Shown here: positions 1-9,027 of the stretch, in pieces
Layout of the letters: every line of letters starts with the position of its first letter
Numbering within the stretch: the stretch's first letter is position 1
Assembly (NCBI GenBank): GCA_041743125.1
Contig: JBGTNK010000187.1
Location: 1 to 64,000, forward strand
Source of the DNA: Terrimonas_B sp041743125
Lineage (GTDB): Bacteria > Bacteroidota > Bacteroidia > Chitinophagales > Chitinophagaceae
Length of the DNA: 64,000 nucleotides
Reading direction: 5' to 3'
Position numbers and translations under genes: made by a program
Notes under the pieces: generated by a model
Told to the model about the DNA's origin: nothing
Databases searched by the model: none
What the model saw: only the letters and a program-made list of their open reading frames with translations

Positions 1-25
1 TCGTACTAAGAAAAGAATAAAAATA

Positions 26-118
26 TTATTTTCTCTTCTTATGACGGTTCTTTCTCAGTCTTTTTTTACGCTTATGCGTCGCAATTTTATGACGCTTCCT
101 TTTCTTACCACAAGGCAT
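26..118 (-). CDS. Small basic mS38-like (AURKAIP1/COX24 domain) protein
   Basis: A 30-residue ORF running from an ATG whose complement is at 116-118 to a TAA at 26-28. It begins MPCGKKRKRHKIATHKRKKR and is almost entirely Lys, Arg and His. Very small proteins of this composition in Bacteroidota are annotated with the AURKAIP1/COX24 domain, the family of mitochondrial small-subunit protein mS38, so a role as a tiny 30S ribosome component is the best inference. The cysteine at position 3 and the MPCGKKRKRHK start are what I recognise. It lies downstream of the TPR gene on the same strand, about 107 bases away. It is easily missed by gene finders because of its length. Confidence 0.8.
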   Translation of the reverse strand: MPCGKKRKRHKIATHKRKKRLRKNRHKKRK

Positions 119-225
119 ACTCAAATAATTTTTAAAATATAATTATATAATTCGTTTCCTGTTATCCCTTACTTGGTTGCCAATCTTAAATATTTTAATT
201 TCACACAATATGAATCTAAAATTTT

Positions 226-1089
226 CTATTTGGTAAGATCAGCAATCCTCTTTTCTATTTCTTCCCGTGCATCCGGTCGTTGGATGTATTCTAAACTTGT
301 CCGGTACCAATTAGCTGAATTGCCATTTTCCCCTTTACGCTCATAAACTTCTGCCAGCATCAATATGGCTTCTAAATTTTGAGGTTCAAGCCTGTTAACC
401 GTTAGCAAGCGATCTATCGCTTTATCAATTTGTCCAGATAACACCGATCCTTTTGCCAGAGTCATCTGAGCATAAATATTTGTGCTGTCTTTCCTAACAA
501 CTTCCATTATCCGGGAAATTCCTTCCATTGGGTTGGAAGCAATATTGCCAAACAGATAACACGCACCTAATCCGACTTTTGCTGAATCGTTATTAGGGTT
601 TATATTCAAAGACCTTTCATACAAATCTTTAGCCTGCAATGCCTCCCATCTCATTAAGTTGGGGTTTTCTTCCTGTTGCATGGCCTCTAAAAATAAGCGG
701 GCAGCGAAGGTGAGGCTTTTTTCCGAATTTTCCAACCTTGCAGCCTCAGCTTCGTACCATGCGTAGGGAGGAAATAATCGCATAGAGTCACCCCAAAAAT
801 GAGATAATTGATGATATATTTTTAATTGTTGTTCTTTTACATCACCCCGGGAAATAGAACTCTCTAGCATACTTAGCCTCGTAACTTGTTCTGCACTAAG
901 TTGTTTTTTGGAATAATTTAATATGGAATCAATGGAAATTGCAGAGACAAGGCCATGATCATGACCGTCGCTGTCAGTATGTAATTCAACCGGGATATTT
1001 TTTTTAACCGGTACTGTACGGCCAAATAAAAATATAGTTATTGTTAAGATTGCTGCAAGACTTATTGTAATCCACTGAGGTTTCTTCAC
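226..1089 (-). CDS. Membrane-anchored tetratricopeptide repeat protein
   Basis: 287 residues. The N-terminus has one hydrophobic segment (about residues 6-23) after two lysines and no lipobox, so it is probably an inner-membrane anchor with the rest in the periplasm. The second half (about 150-280) reads as consecutive TPR helices, with repeated Ala/Leu/Tyr spacing and NPNN- and EPQN-type turns. TPRs make protein-protein contacts, and the partner is not evident. It lies just downstream of the HU gene on the same strand but has its own TAACTTTG element 18 bases before the ATG. The exact function is unknown. Confidence 0.75.
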   Translation of the reverse strand: MKKPQWITISLAAILTITIFLFGRTVPVKKNIPVELHTDSDGHDHGLVSAISIDSILNYSKKQLSAEQVTRLSMLESSISRGDVKEQQLKIYHQLSHFWGDSMRLFPPYAWYEAEAARLENSEKSLTFAARLFLEAMQQEENPNLMRWEALQAKDLYERSLNINPNNDSAKVGLGACYLFGNIASNPMEGISRIMEVVRKDSTNIYAQMTLAKGSVLSGQIDKAIDRLLTVNRLEPQNLEAILMLAEVYERKGENGNSANWYRTSLEYIQRPDAREEIEKRIADLTK

Positions 1090-1107
1090 ATTTTATAATT
1101 TGGAAAG

Positions 1108-1115
1108 CAAAGTTA
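1108..1115 (-). promoter_or_regulatory. TAnnTTTG -7 element of the TPR gene
   Basis: Reads TAACTTTG on the minus strand, matching the Bacteroidota -7 consensus, 18 bases before the TPR start. No clear TTG -33 element is seen at the usual distance. Confidence 0.45.
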
Positions 1116-1182
1116 CCCTCAGAGAACTTATTATTTCTATAAAAGGATGGAGAACAGAAATTTTTATTTTTCCCAACGATAA

Positions 1183-1503
1183 TTAAGCCTCTTCCTCACC
1201 CGGACCAATATCAGGCTTAATTTCTTTCAATTTTTTAACTTCCGCTACAAATTCTTTAGCAGGCTTGAATGCAGGTATATAGTGTTCCGGAATATGCACC
1301 GCAATGTTCTTTTTAATGTTCCGGCCAATCTTTGCAGCTCTCTTTTTGGTTATGAAACTTCCGAAGCCGCGGATATATATATTTTCACCGGCTGCCAGGG
1401 TATCTTTTACTTCTATAAACATATTTTCCAAAGTAACTAATACATCTACTTTTGGAATACCTGTTTTTTCAGATATTTTGTTTACAAGATCGGCTTTTCT
1501 CAT
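1183..1503 (-). CDS. HU/IHF-family DNA-binding protein
   Basis: 106 residues, versus about 90 for a typical HU. The fold is readable: helices at the N-terminus (ADLVNKISEKTGIPKVDVL), then RGFGSFITKKRAAKIGRNI, the conserved saddle strand, then the DNA-binding arm with IPEHYIPAFKPAKEF. HU dimers bend and compact DNA and aid replication, repair and transcription. A short C-terminal extension ending GPGEEEA is extra. It is divergent from mutY; HU-mutY-ssb-gldE-gldD is a conserved Bacteroidota neighbourhood. Confidence 0.92.
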   Translation of the reverse strand: MRKADLVNKISEKTGIPKVDVLVTLENMFIEVKDTLAAGENIYIRGFGSFITKKRAAKIGRNIKKNIAVHIPEHYIPAFKPAKEFVAEVKKLKEIKPDIGPGEEEA

Positions 1504-1633
1504 TTTTGCAAGGGTTTATAAATTTATAATGACAATTTATAACAAAATATCATGATTGTCAAGGCAATAGCAAAGTTTTTTCAAACTATTTCCGAGCCGA
1601 TTACTGAAATTGGCAATTTCCTAAAGAATATTT

Positions 1634-2731
1634 ATGCTCAAAAAGGTAAAAAAAGAGGATGATGCGTATAGAAAAAAACAATTTTCAAAGTTATTATTAT
1701 CGTGGAATGCCACACAAAATAATCGCAAAATGCCCTGGAAGGGAGAAAAAGATCCTTACAAGATATGGGTAAGCGAAATTATATTACAACAAACCCGTGT
1801 AGACCAGGGGTTGGCTTATTTTAACAGGTTCATAGAAAGGTTTCCAACTATTCATCAACTAGCTAATGCATCGGATAATAAAATTTTCAAATTATGGGAA
1901 GGGTTGGGCTACTACAGTAGATGCAAGAATTTGATTACTACAGCCAGGTACATTTCAAAGAATTTGAAAGGCAGATTTCCGGACAGCTATGAAAAAATAA
2001 ATGAACTAGCGGGAATAGGTCCATACACAGCAGCTGCCATTTCATCATTTGCATTTAATTTGCCCTATGCCGTCGTTGACGGAAATGTATTCCGGGTTTT
2101 AGCGAGAATTTTTGGTTTAAGCCAGCCCACAGACTCCGGAAAAGGTAAAAAATATTTTTCCCTGCTGGCAAATGAAGTGTTGGATAAAAGAGAGCCAGGT
2201 AACTACAACCAGGCTATAATGGATTTTGGGGCGATAATTTGCAAGCCATTATCTCCGCTTTGTGAGAGATGTGTTTTTAATAAGATTTGTTTTGCTTTTC
2301 TCTATAAAAGAATAGACGAGTTGCCTGTTAAGAAAAAGAAGATTAACATCCGGAAAAGATGGTTTTATTATTTGGTAATAGAAAATGAAAATAAAACTAC
2401 AGTAAGACAGAGGAAGGATAATGATATCTGGCAACAGTTGTATGAATTTCCCCTGGTTGAAACTAAAAAAGAGGAAACCCTAAACAAAATTCTTAAGAAT
2501 GCTCAAAAATCAGGATGGATAACTGAAAAAAATTACGAGGTTATTTCGGTTTCAGCTCTTTACAAACAACATCTTTCTCACCAGCTAATTGTCGGGAAAT
2601 TTATTGGTATAAAGTTAAAAACAAAAGGTCTCCCCATAGAGAAATCAATTTGGGTTACAAAAAATGGCATGAAAAAATTGGCTTTTCCTAAATTCATAAA
2701 CCAATATCTTGATGAGATAAACCAGCAATGA
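1634..2731 (+). CDS. mutY: A/G-specific adenine glycosylase
   Basis: 365 residues. MutY removes adenine mispaired with 8-oxoguanine in base excision repair. Visible features are the catalytic Glu48 in WVSEIILQQTRV, the helix-hairpin-helix LAGIGPYTAAAI (about 125-136), the catalytic Asp149 in VVDGNVFR, and four iron-sulfur ligands with C-x6-C-x2-C-x5-C spacing at Cys203, 210, 213 and 219. The C-terminal third is the NUDIX-like 8-oxoG recognition domain (WQQLYEFPLVE). The length is normal. It is first in the mutY-ssb-gldE-gldD series, but 240 bases and an inverted repeat separate it from ssb. Confidence 0.96.
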   Translation: MLKKVKKEDDAYRKKQFSKLLLSWNATQNNRKMPWKGEKDPYKIWVSEIILQQTRVDQGLAYFNRFIERFPTIHQLANASDNKIFKLWEGLGYYSRCKNLITTARYISKNLKGRFPDSYEKINELAGIGPYTAAAISSFAFNLPYAVVDGNVFRVLARIFGLSQPTDSGKGKKYFSLLANEVLDKREPGNYNQAIMDFGAIICKPLSPLCERCVFNKICFAFLYKRIDELPVKKKKINIRKRWFYYLVIENENKTTVRQRKDNDIWQQLYEFPLVETKKEETLNKILKNAQKSGWITEKNYEVISVSALYKQHLSHQLIVGKFIGIKLKTKGLPIEKSIWVTKNGMKKLAFPKFINQYLDEINQQ

Positions 2732-2749
2732 TCTTTCATGTTATCGCTA

Positions 2750-2789
2750 GTTTCAAGCGCATTTGTATCAACGATGTTGGCGCTGAAAC
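2750..2789. repeat. Imperfect inverted repeat after mutY
   Basis: GTTTCAAGCGC (2750-2760) pairs with GCGCTGAAAC (2780-2789) with one bulged A and a 19-base loop. It is not followed directly by a T-run, so it may be a weak terminator or simply a hairpin in the mutY 3' end. Confidence 0.35.
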
Positions 2790-2972
2790 CGACGAAGTTT
2801 TTGGATTGAAAAAAAAAGAATGGCTAATAATGAACCCTAATCCTGATTTGTGTTAGAATCAGATTTTATGAAAGAAGGGGTTTGCTTTTTAAACTTTTCC
2901 ATTCCGGCAAAAAAAATTAACTTTAAATAGGAGCAAGCCGAAGAGAATTGTAAAACAGAAAAAAAGAAAACT

Positions 2973-3401
2973 ATGAGAGGTGTAAACAGGGTCATGCTGA
3001 TAGGCAACCTGGGCAAAGACCCCGATGTTCAATTTCTGGAAGGTAATATTGGAGTAGCAAAATTCCCACTGGCTACAACAGAAACATTTAAAGACAGAAC
3101 CGGTAAATTAGTGTCACAAACGGAATGGCATACTGTTGTGCTCTGGCGTGGGCTTGCGGAATTAGCCCAAAAATATTTGCATAAAAGTAGCCTTGTCTAT
3201 ATTGAAGGCCGGCTCAGAACGCGGAGTTGGGAGGATAAGGAAGGCAACCGCAAGTTTGCAACTGAAGTAGTTGGCGATAATTTAATAATGCTTGACAAAA
3301 GAGCTGATAGTGGCGGCCAGCATATTGAAGATAATAGCCTGGAAAGTCCGGGTAATACCGATACCTCACCCGGTGATCCCTCAGAACATCTTCCCTTTTA
3401 A
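2973..3401 (+). CDS. ssb: Single-stranded DNA-binding protein
   Basis: 142 residues. An OB-fold SSB starts at MRGVNRVMLIGNLGKDP and continues through the core motif EWHTVVLWRGLAELAQKYLHKSSLVYIEGRLR up to about residue 108. A short flexible tail ends in EHLPF, a variant of the usual acidic DDxIPF-type tip that recruits repair and replication proteins. SSB coats single-stranded DNA during replication, recombination and repair. It is placed between mutY and gldE as in many Bacteroidota. Confidence 0.95.
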   Translation: MRGVNRVMLIGNLGKDPDVQFLEGNIGVAKFPLATTETFKDRTGKLVSQTEWHTVVLWRGLAELAQKYLHKSSLVYIEGRLRTRSWEDKEGNRKFATEVVGDNLIMLDKRADSGGQHIEDNSLESPGNTDTSPGDPSEHLPF

Positions 3402-3422
3402 GCTGGTAAATGATTTTAGTAA

Positions 3423-3430
3423 TAACTTTG
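3423..3430 (+). promoter_or_regulatory. TAACTTTG -7 element upstream of gldE
   Basis: A TAnnTTTG match just after the ssb stop and 87 bases before the TTG start of gldE. It could give gldE-gldD a transcript separate from ssb. No convincing TTG -33 element is seen. Confidence 0.4.
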
Positions 3431-3517
3431 CCGCGATTTAAAAAACAATAAACATTTTTCCTGTCTTATTTAGTATACCTGAATGTCCGGGTTAAATTAT
3501 CATTAAAACAGCTTCCT

Positions 3518-4885
3518 TTGGAGAGTCATTCGTTAACCAGCTTTTTTTGCAGTAAACTTTCTTTCATTTTCCTGTCGGCCGATTTACAGGGCATTACGTT
3601 ATTGGTTGTTCTTTTAGTTGTTTTGTTATTGCTAACATTTACAATTTCAGGGGCGGAGGTGGCTATTTTTTCCCTCAATGAAAAGGATATAAATATGCTG
3701 AAGACTAAACAGCATCCCGCCGCAAAACGAATCATTAATTTTCTAGAAGAGCCAAAAGAAATTTATGCATCCATGCTGATTGCCAGCACGTTTATTAATA
3801 TATGTATAATTGTATTATCAGGGTTTTTGATTAACCAGTTTATGCCTTTTGGCGCCATTAATCTTTTTGGCGCAGGCTTCGGTAATTACATCCTTGAACT
3901 TATCCTCCGGGTGGGAATGATTGGCATTATCCTGATTTTTGCAGGTCAGATATTGCCCAAAGTTTGGGCTACGCAAAATAACCTTCGGTTTGCTTATGGC
4001 TCCGCCATTGTTGTGGAGGCTGTCCATTTGTTATTTCGTCGCATCAGTAAGTGGGTAGTTTCATTGGCAGATGGGATTGGCAAAAGAGCAGGTGCTAATA
4101 AATCAGAGGCGGTCAACTTACAGGAGATGGATGAAGCAATAGATATAAAAACAGAAGAGGAAGCTTCTCTTGAGGAGAAAAATATAATGAAAGGGATTGT
4201 AAAGTTTGGTACTATTTCGGTCAAGCAGATCATGCGTAGCCGGTTAGAGGTAAATGGCCTTAATTACAATACCTCCTTTAATGATCTGGTTCAAAAAGTA
4301 GAAAGTCTGCATTATTCCCGGCTTCCAGTTTATAAAGAAAGCCTGGATGAAGTAACCGGAATTCTAAATACAAAGGACCTGATTCCATTTTTACAGGAAG
4401 GAAATGGTTTTGACTGGAGACCTTTAATGAGACAACCCTATTTTGTACCAGAATCAAAATTAATAACAGACTTATTAAGGGATTTTCAGATAAGGCGGGT
4501 TCATTTTGCTGTAGTAGTAGATGAGTTTGGTGGTACCAGCGGAATTGTAACCATGGAAGATATAATTGAAGAAGTAATTGGGGATATCCGGGATGAGTTT
4601 GATGAAGAAGAAAGTCAAAACAGAAAGCTCGATGAAAATAATTTTGTTTTTGAAGGCAAAACAATGATTCATGATATGTGTAAGATGATGCAGTTACCTC
4701 TAAATACTTTTGATGGGGTGAAAGGAGAAAGTGAATCTGTGGGTGGATTGTTACTGGAACTTGCAGGGGAATTTCCTCGTATAAATGATATCATTACCAC
4801 TGGTGATTTCGATTTTACCGTTCTGGAATCTGATACCCATCGCCTAAAAACAATTAAGGTTACTATAAATAGAAAAATAAACTAA
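3518..4885 (+). CDS. gldE: Gliding motility-associated protein GldE (CNNM/CorC family)
   Basis: 455 residues from a TTG start; no in-frame ATG precedes the membrane domain. A DUF21/CNNM transmembrane domain occupies about residues 25-190 (ISGAEVAIFSLNEKD, then several hydrophobic helices). Paired CBS domains follow (SRLEVNGLNY to FAVVVDEFGGTSGIVTMEDIIEEVIGDI), then a C-terminal CorC_HlyC domain (about 365-450). CNNM/CorC proteins are linked to divalent cation transport. In gliding Bacteroidota, GldE works with GldD, and both are tied to the type 9 secretion and gliding apparatus. The call is strengthened by gldD immediately downstream and ssb upstream. Confidence 0.92.
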   Translation: MESHSLTSFFCSKLSFIFLSADLQGITLLVVLLVVLLLLTFTISGAEVAIFSLNEKDINMLKTKQHPAAKRIINFLEEPKEIYASMLIASTFINICIIVLSGFLINQFMPFGAINLFGAGFGNYILELILRVGMIGIILIFAGQILPKVWATQNNLRFAYGSAIVVEAVHLLFRRISKWVVSLADGIGKRAGANKSEAVNLQEMDEAIDIKTEEEASLEEKNIMKGIVKFGTISVKQIMRSRLEVNGLNYNTSFNDLVQKVESLHYSRLPVYKESLDEVTGILNTKDLIPFLQEGNGFDWRPLMRQPYFVPESKLITDLLRDFQIRRVHFAVVVDEFGGTSGIVTMEDIIEEVIGDIRDEFDEEESQNRKLDENNFVFEGKTMIHDMCKMMQLPLNTFDGVKGESESVGGLLLELAGEFPRINDIITTGDFDFTVLESDTHRLKTIKVTINRKIN

Positions 4886-5003
4886 TGCTGGAATCAGGTT
4901 CAAACCCGTGGAAATGAAATTCTCATATGACTGAACAAAAAGGCCTGAAATGTTTAGCAATAAAAACTAAGTTTTTGAATTAATTAATAGCCTTGTATCC
5001 GAA

Positions 5004-5600
5004 ATGAAAAATACATTTTTCCCGATCCTTCTTTTTTCTGCGCTTATTTCCTTCCTTTTCTCCTGTAACAGTAATTACACTTATAAAAAGAAAGGATATT
5101 TCTTTATTGATCTTCCGGAAAAAAAGTATCAAATATTTGATCAGCCGGGTTATCCATATACATTCGAATATCCCGTTTATTCAAATGTGATAAAGGATAC
5201 TTCTTTTTTTGATACCCGGCCGGAAAACGATTGGTGGATTAATATTGACGTTCCCCGGCTTGGCGGACGCATATATATTAGTTATAAGGAGGTAGGAAAA
5301 AATAACCTCGATTCTCTTGTTAATGATGGCTTTAAAATGGCTTACAAGCAACACACGGATGTTTCTACAGGTATTAATGATAGCCTGATGAAAACACCAA
5401 ATGGGGTGGAAGGGATTTATTTTTCCCTGGCAGGTAATACTGCAACAGCCAACCAGTTTTTTCTTACAGATTCAACAAAACATTTCTTACGCGGGGCTTT
5501 GTATTTTAATGCAGCTCCTAATGAAGATTCATTACAGGTAGTCAACGACTTTTTGAAAAAAGATGTATTGCATCTTATCAATACGCTAAAGTGGAAATAG
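5004..5600 (+). CDS. gldD: Gliding motility lipoprotein GldD
   Basis: 198 residues. A signal peptide ends in a lipobox (LFSCNSN, Cys about 21), so it is a lipoprotein. The mature part has the GldD pattern GYFFIDLPEKKYQIFDQPGYPY, FEYPVY and DTRPENDWWINIDVPRLGGRIYISYK. GldD is required for gliding and T9SS-associated functions in Flavobacterium; its biochemical activity is unsettled. It is co-oriented with gldE, 118 bases downstream. Confidence 0.93.
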   Translation: MKNTFFPILLFSALISFLFSCNSNYTYKKKGYFFIDLPEKKYQIFDQPGYPYTFEYPVYSNVIKDTSFFDTRPENDWWINIDVPRLGGRIYISYKEVGKNNLDSLVNDGFKMAYKQHTDVSTGINDSLMKTPNGVEGIYFSLAGNTATANQFFLTDSTKHFLRGALYFNAAPNEDSLQVVNDFLKKDVLHLINTLKWK

Positions 5601-5683
5601 CTTTTCAGCTATACTTCTTATTTTTTCTCTTTTTATTTCCCGGATTTCAGGATAGTGCTATAAGCTATTCAAGCCGTGGATTG

Positions 5684-5691
5684 TACCTTTG
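5684..5691 (+). promoter_or_regulatory. TACCTTTG -7 element that decides the DUF3109 start
   Basis: A perfect TAnnTTTG element. It lies downstream of the ATG at 5676, so that ATG would not be on the transcript. The GTG at 5706, 14 bases beyond the element, is the likelier start. Confidence 0.55.
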
Positions 5692-5705
5692 CAAAAAAAT
5701 GGCTT

Positions 5706-6302
5706 GTGATAGTAATAGATAATGTTCTGATCAGTGATGATCTTATTGAAAAGCAATTTGTTTGCGACCTGGCTAAATGCAAGGGTGGTTGTTGTGAGGA
5801 CGGAGATGCCGGTGCACCATTAGAAAAAAAGGAACTGGAAATCATTGATGAAATTTATGAAAAGGTAAAGCCCTATCTTACAAGTGTGGCTGTTTCACAA
5901 ATAGAAAAAAAGGGTAAGTATGTTTACAACGATGAGTTTGGTTGGGTAACACCAACCCTGCCTACCGATAACGAAATTTGTGCCTATGCTTTTCGAGAAG
6001 CCGGGGGGCTTATTAAATGTTCATTTGAACAGGCTTATTATGATGGATTGATCAGTTGGAAAAAGCCATTAAGTTGCCACCTTTACCCCATTATAGCAAA
6101 GCCGGGCAAGCATGGTGAATATGAAAATGTCAATTATTCTCCTCGTGAAAAAATGTGCAGCCCGGCTTGTAAATTGGGCGAACAACTAAAAGTGCCAGCT
6201 TATGAATTTCTTAAAGAGCCTTTGATAAGAAAATATGGTGAAGACTTTTATGAAGCCCTGGCGACAATTGCTAAGGATTATTATAAAGAAAAAGAAATGT
6301 AA
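5706..6302 (+). CDS. DUF3109 cysteine-rich protein
   Basis: 198 residues from GTG 5706, beginning MIVIDNVLISDDLIEKQFVCD, which is how this family starts; an in-frame ATG at 5676 would lie upstream of the promoter. Conserved cysteines are in FVCDLAKCKGGCCEDGD, EICAYAF, KCSFEQA, SCHLYP and KMCSPACKLG, a pattern like zinc/iron-cluster (YkgJ-related) proteins. No experimental function is known to me. It is 6 bases upstream of lutB and probably cotranscribed with it. Confidence 0.85.
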   Translation: MIVIDNVLISDDLIEKQFVCDLAKCKGGCCEDGDAGAPLEKKELEIIDEIYEKVKPYLTSVAVSQIEKKGKYVYNDEFGWVTPTLPTDNEICAYAFREAGGLIKCSFEQAYYDGLISWKKPLSCHLYPIIAKPGKHGEYENVNYSPREKMCSPACKLGEQLKVPAYEFLKEPLIRKYGEDFYEALATIAKDYYKEKEM

Positions 6303-6308
6303 TATTTG

Positions 6309-7682
6309 ATGGCAAACGAAATAGCAGCGGAATTTACCACCAACAGTATAGAAAAGGCCGGTGACAGGGCTCACCGGAGAACTATCAACTTCAACATCAA
6401 CAAATATAATTTGGCTGTTCCCCAGGGAAAACAACAGTTTAAAGAACTTGAACTTGCAAGGGAAAGAGCTAAAAACATAAAGTGGAGAGCGATTGAAACG
6501 CTGGATACCCAATTGGAATCATTTGAAGCAGCAATAAGCAAGCGGGGTACAAAAGTGATTTGGGCTGAAGATGCCCGGGAAGCATTGGACTGCATTCAAA
6601 AAATTTGTGAAGAAAAAAATTGTAAGATATTAGTAAAAAGCAAAAGCATGGTGACGGAAGAAATTCACCTGAATGCGTTTTTAGAAAAGTTGGGGATTGA
6701 AAGCGTAGAAACAGATTTGGGAGAATACATTCAGCAACTTGCCGGAGAACCTCCTTATCATATCGTTACTCCGGCTATGCATAAAAGTAAAGAAGATATT
6801 GCCAGGTTATTTTCGGAAAAATTAGGAACTGATCCCGCCCTAACTCCCGAACAGCTTACGCTGGTTGCCAGGGATGTATTGCGTGAAAAATACGTTCAGG
6901 CCGAGGTTGGGATTACCGGTGCAAATTTTATTATTGCAGATATAGGCGGAATAGCTGTCACGGAAAATGAAGGTAATGGAAGGTTAAGCTGCACCATGCC
7001 AAAAACCCATATTGTAATTGTGGGAATTGAAAAGGCAATTCCATCCATTTTAGACCTTGGATTGTTCTGGCCGCTCCTTTCTACATTTGGAACAGGGCAA
7101 AAGGTAACTTCATATAATACCATTATTACAGGTCCCAGGCAACCTGGAGAAACCGATGGTCCCGAAAACATGTATGTGATATTACTTGATAATGGAAGAA
7201 CAAAAATTCTTGCAGATGAAAAGCAGCGGGAAAGTTTATATTGTATTCGGTGCGGGGCTTGTTTAAATGCATGCCCTGTTTATAAAAATATAGGCGGCCA
7301 CACCTATGCATCAACATACAGCGGGCCTATAGGAGCAGTATTAACTCCAAACCTGAAAGAAAGAGAAGATTGGAAACACTTGAGCCAGGCTTCGTCCCTT
7401 TGCGGCAATTGTACAGAAGTGTGTGCTGTGAAAATAAATCTTCATGAACTTTTGCTGGAAAACAGGCATACGGCAGAAGACTTAGCCACATTCTCAGAAA
7501 AAATGGCATGGAAGATTTGGAAAATGACCATGATGCGCCGCAATTGGATGAATATGGCCAATGGGTTTATAAAAAATAAGGTCGTTAACCTGGTAGGTAA
7601 ATCATGGACAAATGGCCGCGGGAAGCTTGTTTTCCCTGAAAAATCGTTCAACCAGCTATGGAGGGCAAAGCATAGCAAATAG
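6309..7682 (+). CDS. lutB: LutB/LldF-type lactate oxidation iron-sulfur protein
   Basis: 457 residues from ATG 6309; a TTG three bases earlier is less likely. The N-terminal LUD (DUF162) domain runs to about residue 300. It is followed by two ferredoxin-type clusters: CIRCGACLNACP (about 312-323) and CGNCTEVCAVKI (about 365-375). In the second cluster the usual Pro after the last Cys is Ala. LutB is part of the LutABC system that oxidises L-lactate to pyruvate. No lutA is in the window, and the LutC homologue lies 23 kb away at 30784, so the genes are split. The C-terminal WxIWKMTMMRRNWMN helix is normal for the family. Confidence 0.9.
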   Translation: MANEIAAEFTTNSIEKAGDRAHRRTINFNINKYNLAVPQGKQQFKELELARERAKNIKWRAIETLDTQLESFEAAISKRGTKVIWAEDAREALDCIQKICEEKNCKILVKSKSMVTEEIHLNAFLEKLGIESVETDLGEYIQQLAGEPPYHIVTPAMHKSKEDIARLFSEKLGTDPALTPEQLTLVARDVLREKYVQAEVGITGANFIIADIGGIAVTENEGNGRLSCTMPKTHIVIVGIEKAIPSILDLGLFWPLLSTFGTGQKVTSYNTIITGPRQPGETDGPENMYVILLDNGRTKILADEKQRESLYCIRCGACLNACPVYKNIGGHTYASTYSGPIGAVLTPNLKEREDWKHLSQASSLCGNCTEVCAVKINLHELLLENRHTAEDLATFSEKMAWKIWKMTMMRRNWMNMANGFIKNKVVNLVGKSWTNGRGKLVFPEKSFNQLWRAKHSK

Positions 7683-7694
7683 TCCTGTTACTTC

Positions 7695-9020
7695 GTGGTA
7701 ATCTATACTAAAACCATAACTCCCCGTTTACTATACATCTCTGATTTTTGGGGAAATGAAATTATTGGCAAGCCATTTCTTTTAACTACGGATATAAACT
7801 TTTACCGGGAGCAGGACTTTGCTAAAATCAATTACAGCGATGATCCCGTTTCGGATAATGAAATATGGATAAAACCTCACACTTTATTATTTGAAAATAA
7901 TATTTCGGAACAATTAATAACCACATTTGAAATTAACGGCCAAAAAGTTTTTTTTAGAACAGCCGGTCATTATCCCTTTGACCTGTTTGCGGCTTCGTTT
8001 TATTTACTTTCCCGTTATGAAGAATATTTGCCTCATTCAAAAGATGTTTATGGAAGATATGCCCATGAAAATTCACTGGCGTACAAGGAAGGATTTTTAG
8101 AGCAGCCATTAATAAATTTCTGGATGCAGGATTTCCGGAAAGCTTTGAAGGATACTTTCCCTCAATTAATCATCCATCCCCCAACTTTCGTCTTTCTTCC
8201 CAGCTATGATGTCGACATAGCCTGGTCCTATAAACATAAAGGAATATGGCGTAATGCAGGTGGTTTTTTACAATCACTTTTAAATGCCGACTGGCGACAC
8301 GTTCAAAAAAGATTAAACGTATTACTGGTAAGGACTAAGGATCCCTTTGACAGTTATGAGTGGCTGAATCAACTGCATGACCAGGTTGAAGTAAAGCCTT
8401 GTTATTTTTTTTTAGTGGCAGAAAAAAGAGGGAAATATGACAGGAATATTTCACCCTCTCATCGTTCCATCAGGGAATTAATAAAGGATCATTCTTTAAA
8501 ATACGACGCAGGTATTCATCCATCCTGGAATAGCGGTGATGATCAATCTGTATTAAAAAGTGAGATTGATTTGCTTCAAAAAATTACGGGAAATAGTATC
8601 CTGAAATCCCGTCAGCATTACATACGATTTACATTACCTGTAACTTTCCGGCACCTTATTGAAAGCGGAATTCAATTTGATTATTCAATGGGATATGGAA
8701 GTATTAACGGCTTCAGAGCATCGGTGGCTTCCCCTTTTTTTTGGTACGACCTGGAAAAGGACAACCAGACTTCTTTAAAGCTTTTTCCTTTCTGCTTTAT
8801 GGAAGCCAATTCATATTACGAGCAAAAGTATTCGGCGGAGCAAGCCCTTGATGAAATGCGGCACTACTATGATATTGTAAAATCAATAAATGGTATCATG
8901 ATCATGATCTGGCACAATCATTTTTTGGGAACAGATATATTATATAAAGGTTGGAGGGAAGTATACGAACAGTTTATTCTTGAAACCTGTGGTGCGAATG
9001 AAAATCAACCGGCTTTGTAA
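7695..9020 (+). CDS. Polysaccharide deacetylase family protein (DUF7033-type)
   Basis: 441 residues from GTG 7695, 12 bases after lutB. An N-terminal domain of about 150 residues (ending near YLLSRYEEYLPH) is the kind labelled DUF7033 in Bacteroidota. A C-terminal carbohydrate-esterase-4-like NodB fold follows: FLPSYDVDIAWSY (DxD metal site), AGIHPSWNS (HPSxx), then GYGSINGFRASVASPFFWYD and IMIWHNHFLG near the end. No signal peptide is seen, so it is probably cytoplasmic. It may act in surface polysaccharide or cell-wall modification; the substrate cannot be read. Confidence 0.8.
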   Translation: MVIYTKTITPRLLYISDFWGNEIIGKPFLLTTDINFYREQDFAKINYSDDPVSDNEIWIKPHTLLFENNISEQLITTFEINGQKVFFRTAGHYPFDLFAASFYLLSRYEEYLPHSKDVYGRYAHENSLAYKEGFLEQPLINFWMQDFRKALKDTFPQLIIHPPTFVFLPSYDVDIAWSYKHKGIWRNAGGFLQSLLNADWRHVQKRLNVLLVRTKDPFDSYEWLNQLHDQVEVKPCYFFLVAEKRGKYDRNISPSHRSIRELIKDHSLKYDAGIHPSWNSGDDQSVLKSEIDLLQKITGNSILKSRQHYIRFTLPVTFRHLIESGIQFDYSMGYGSINGFRASVASPFFWYDLEKDNQTSLKLFPFCFMEANSYYEQKYSAEQALDEMRHYYDIVKSINGIMIMIWHNHFLGTDILYKGWREVYEQFILETCGANENQPAL

Positions 9021-9027
9021 TTTCAAT

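Noticed and set aside
4278..4664. A 128-codon minus-strand frame inside gldE
   Set aside because: Antisense shadow; Leu/Gln-rich translation without a family match.
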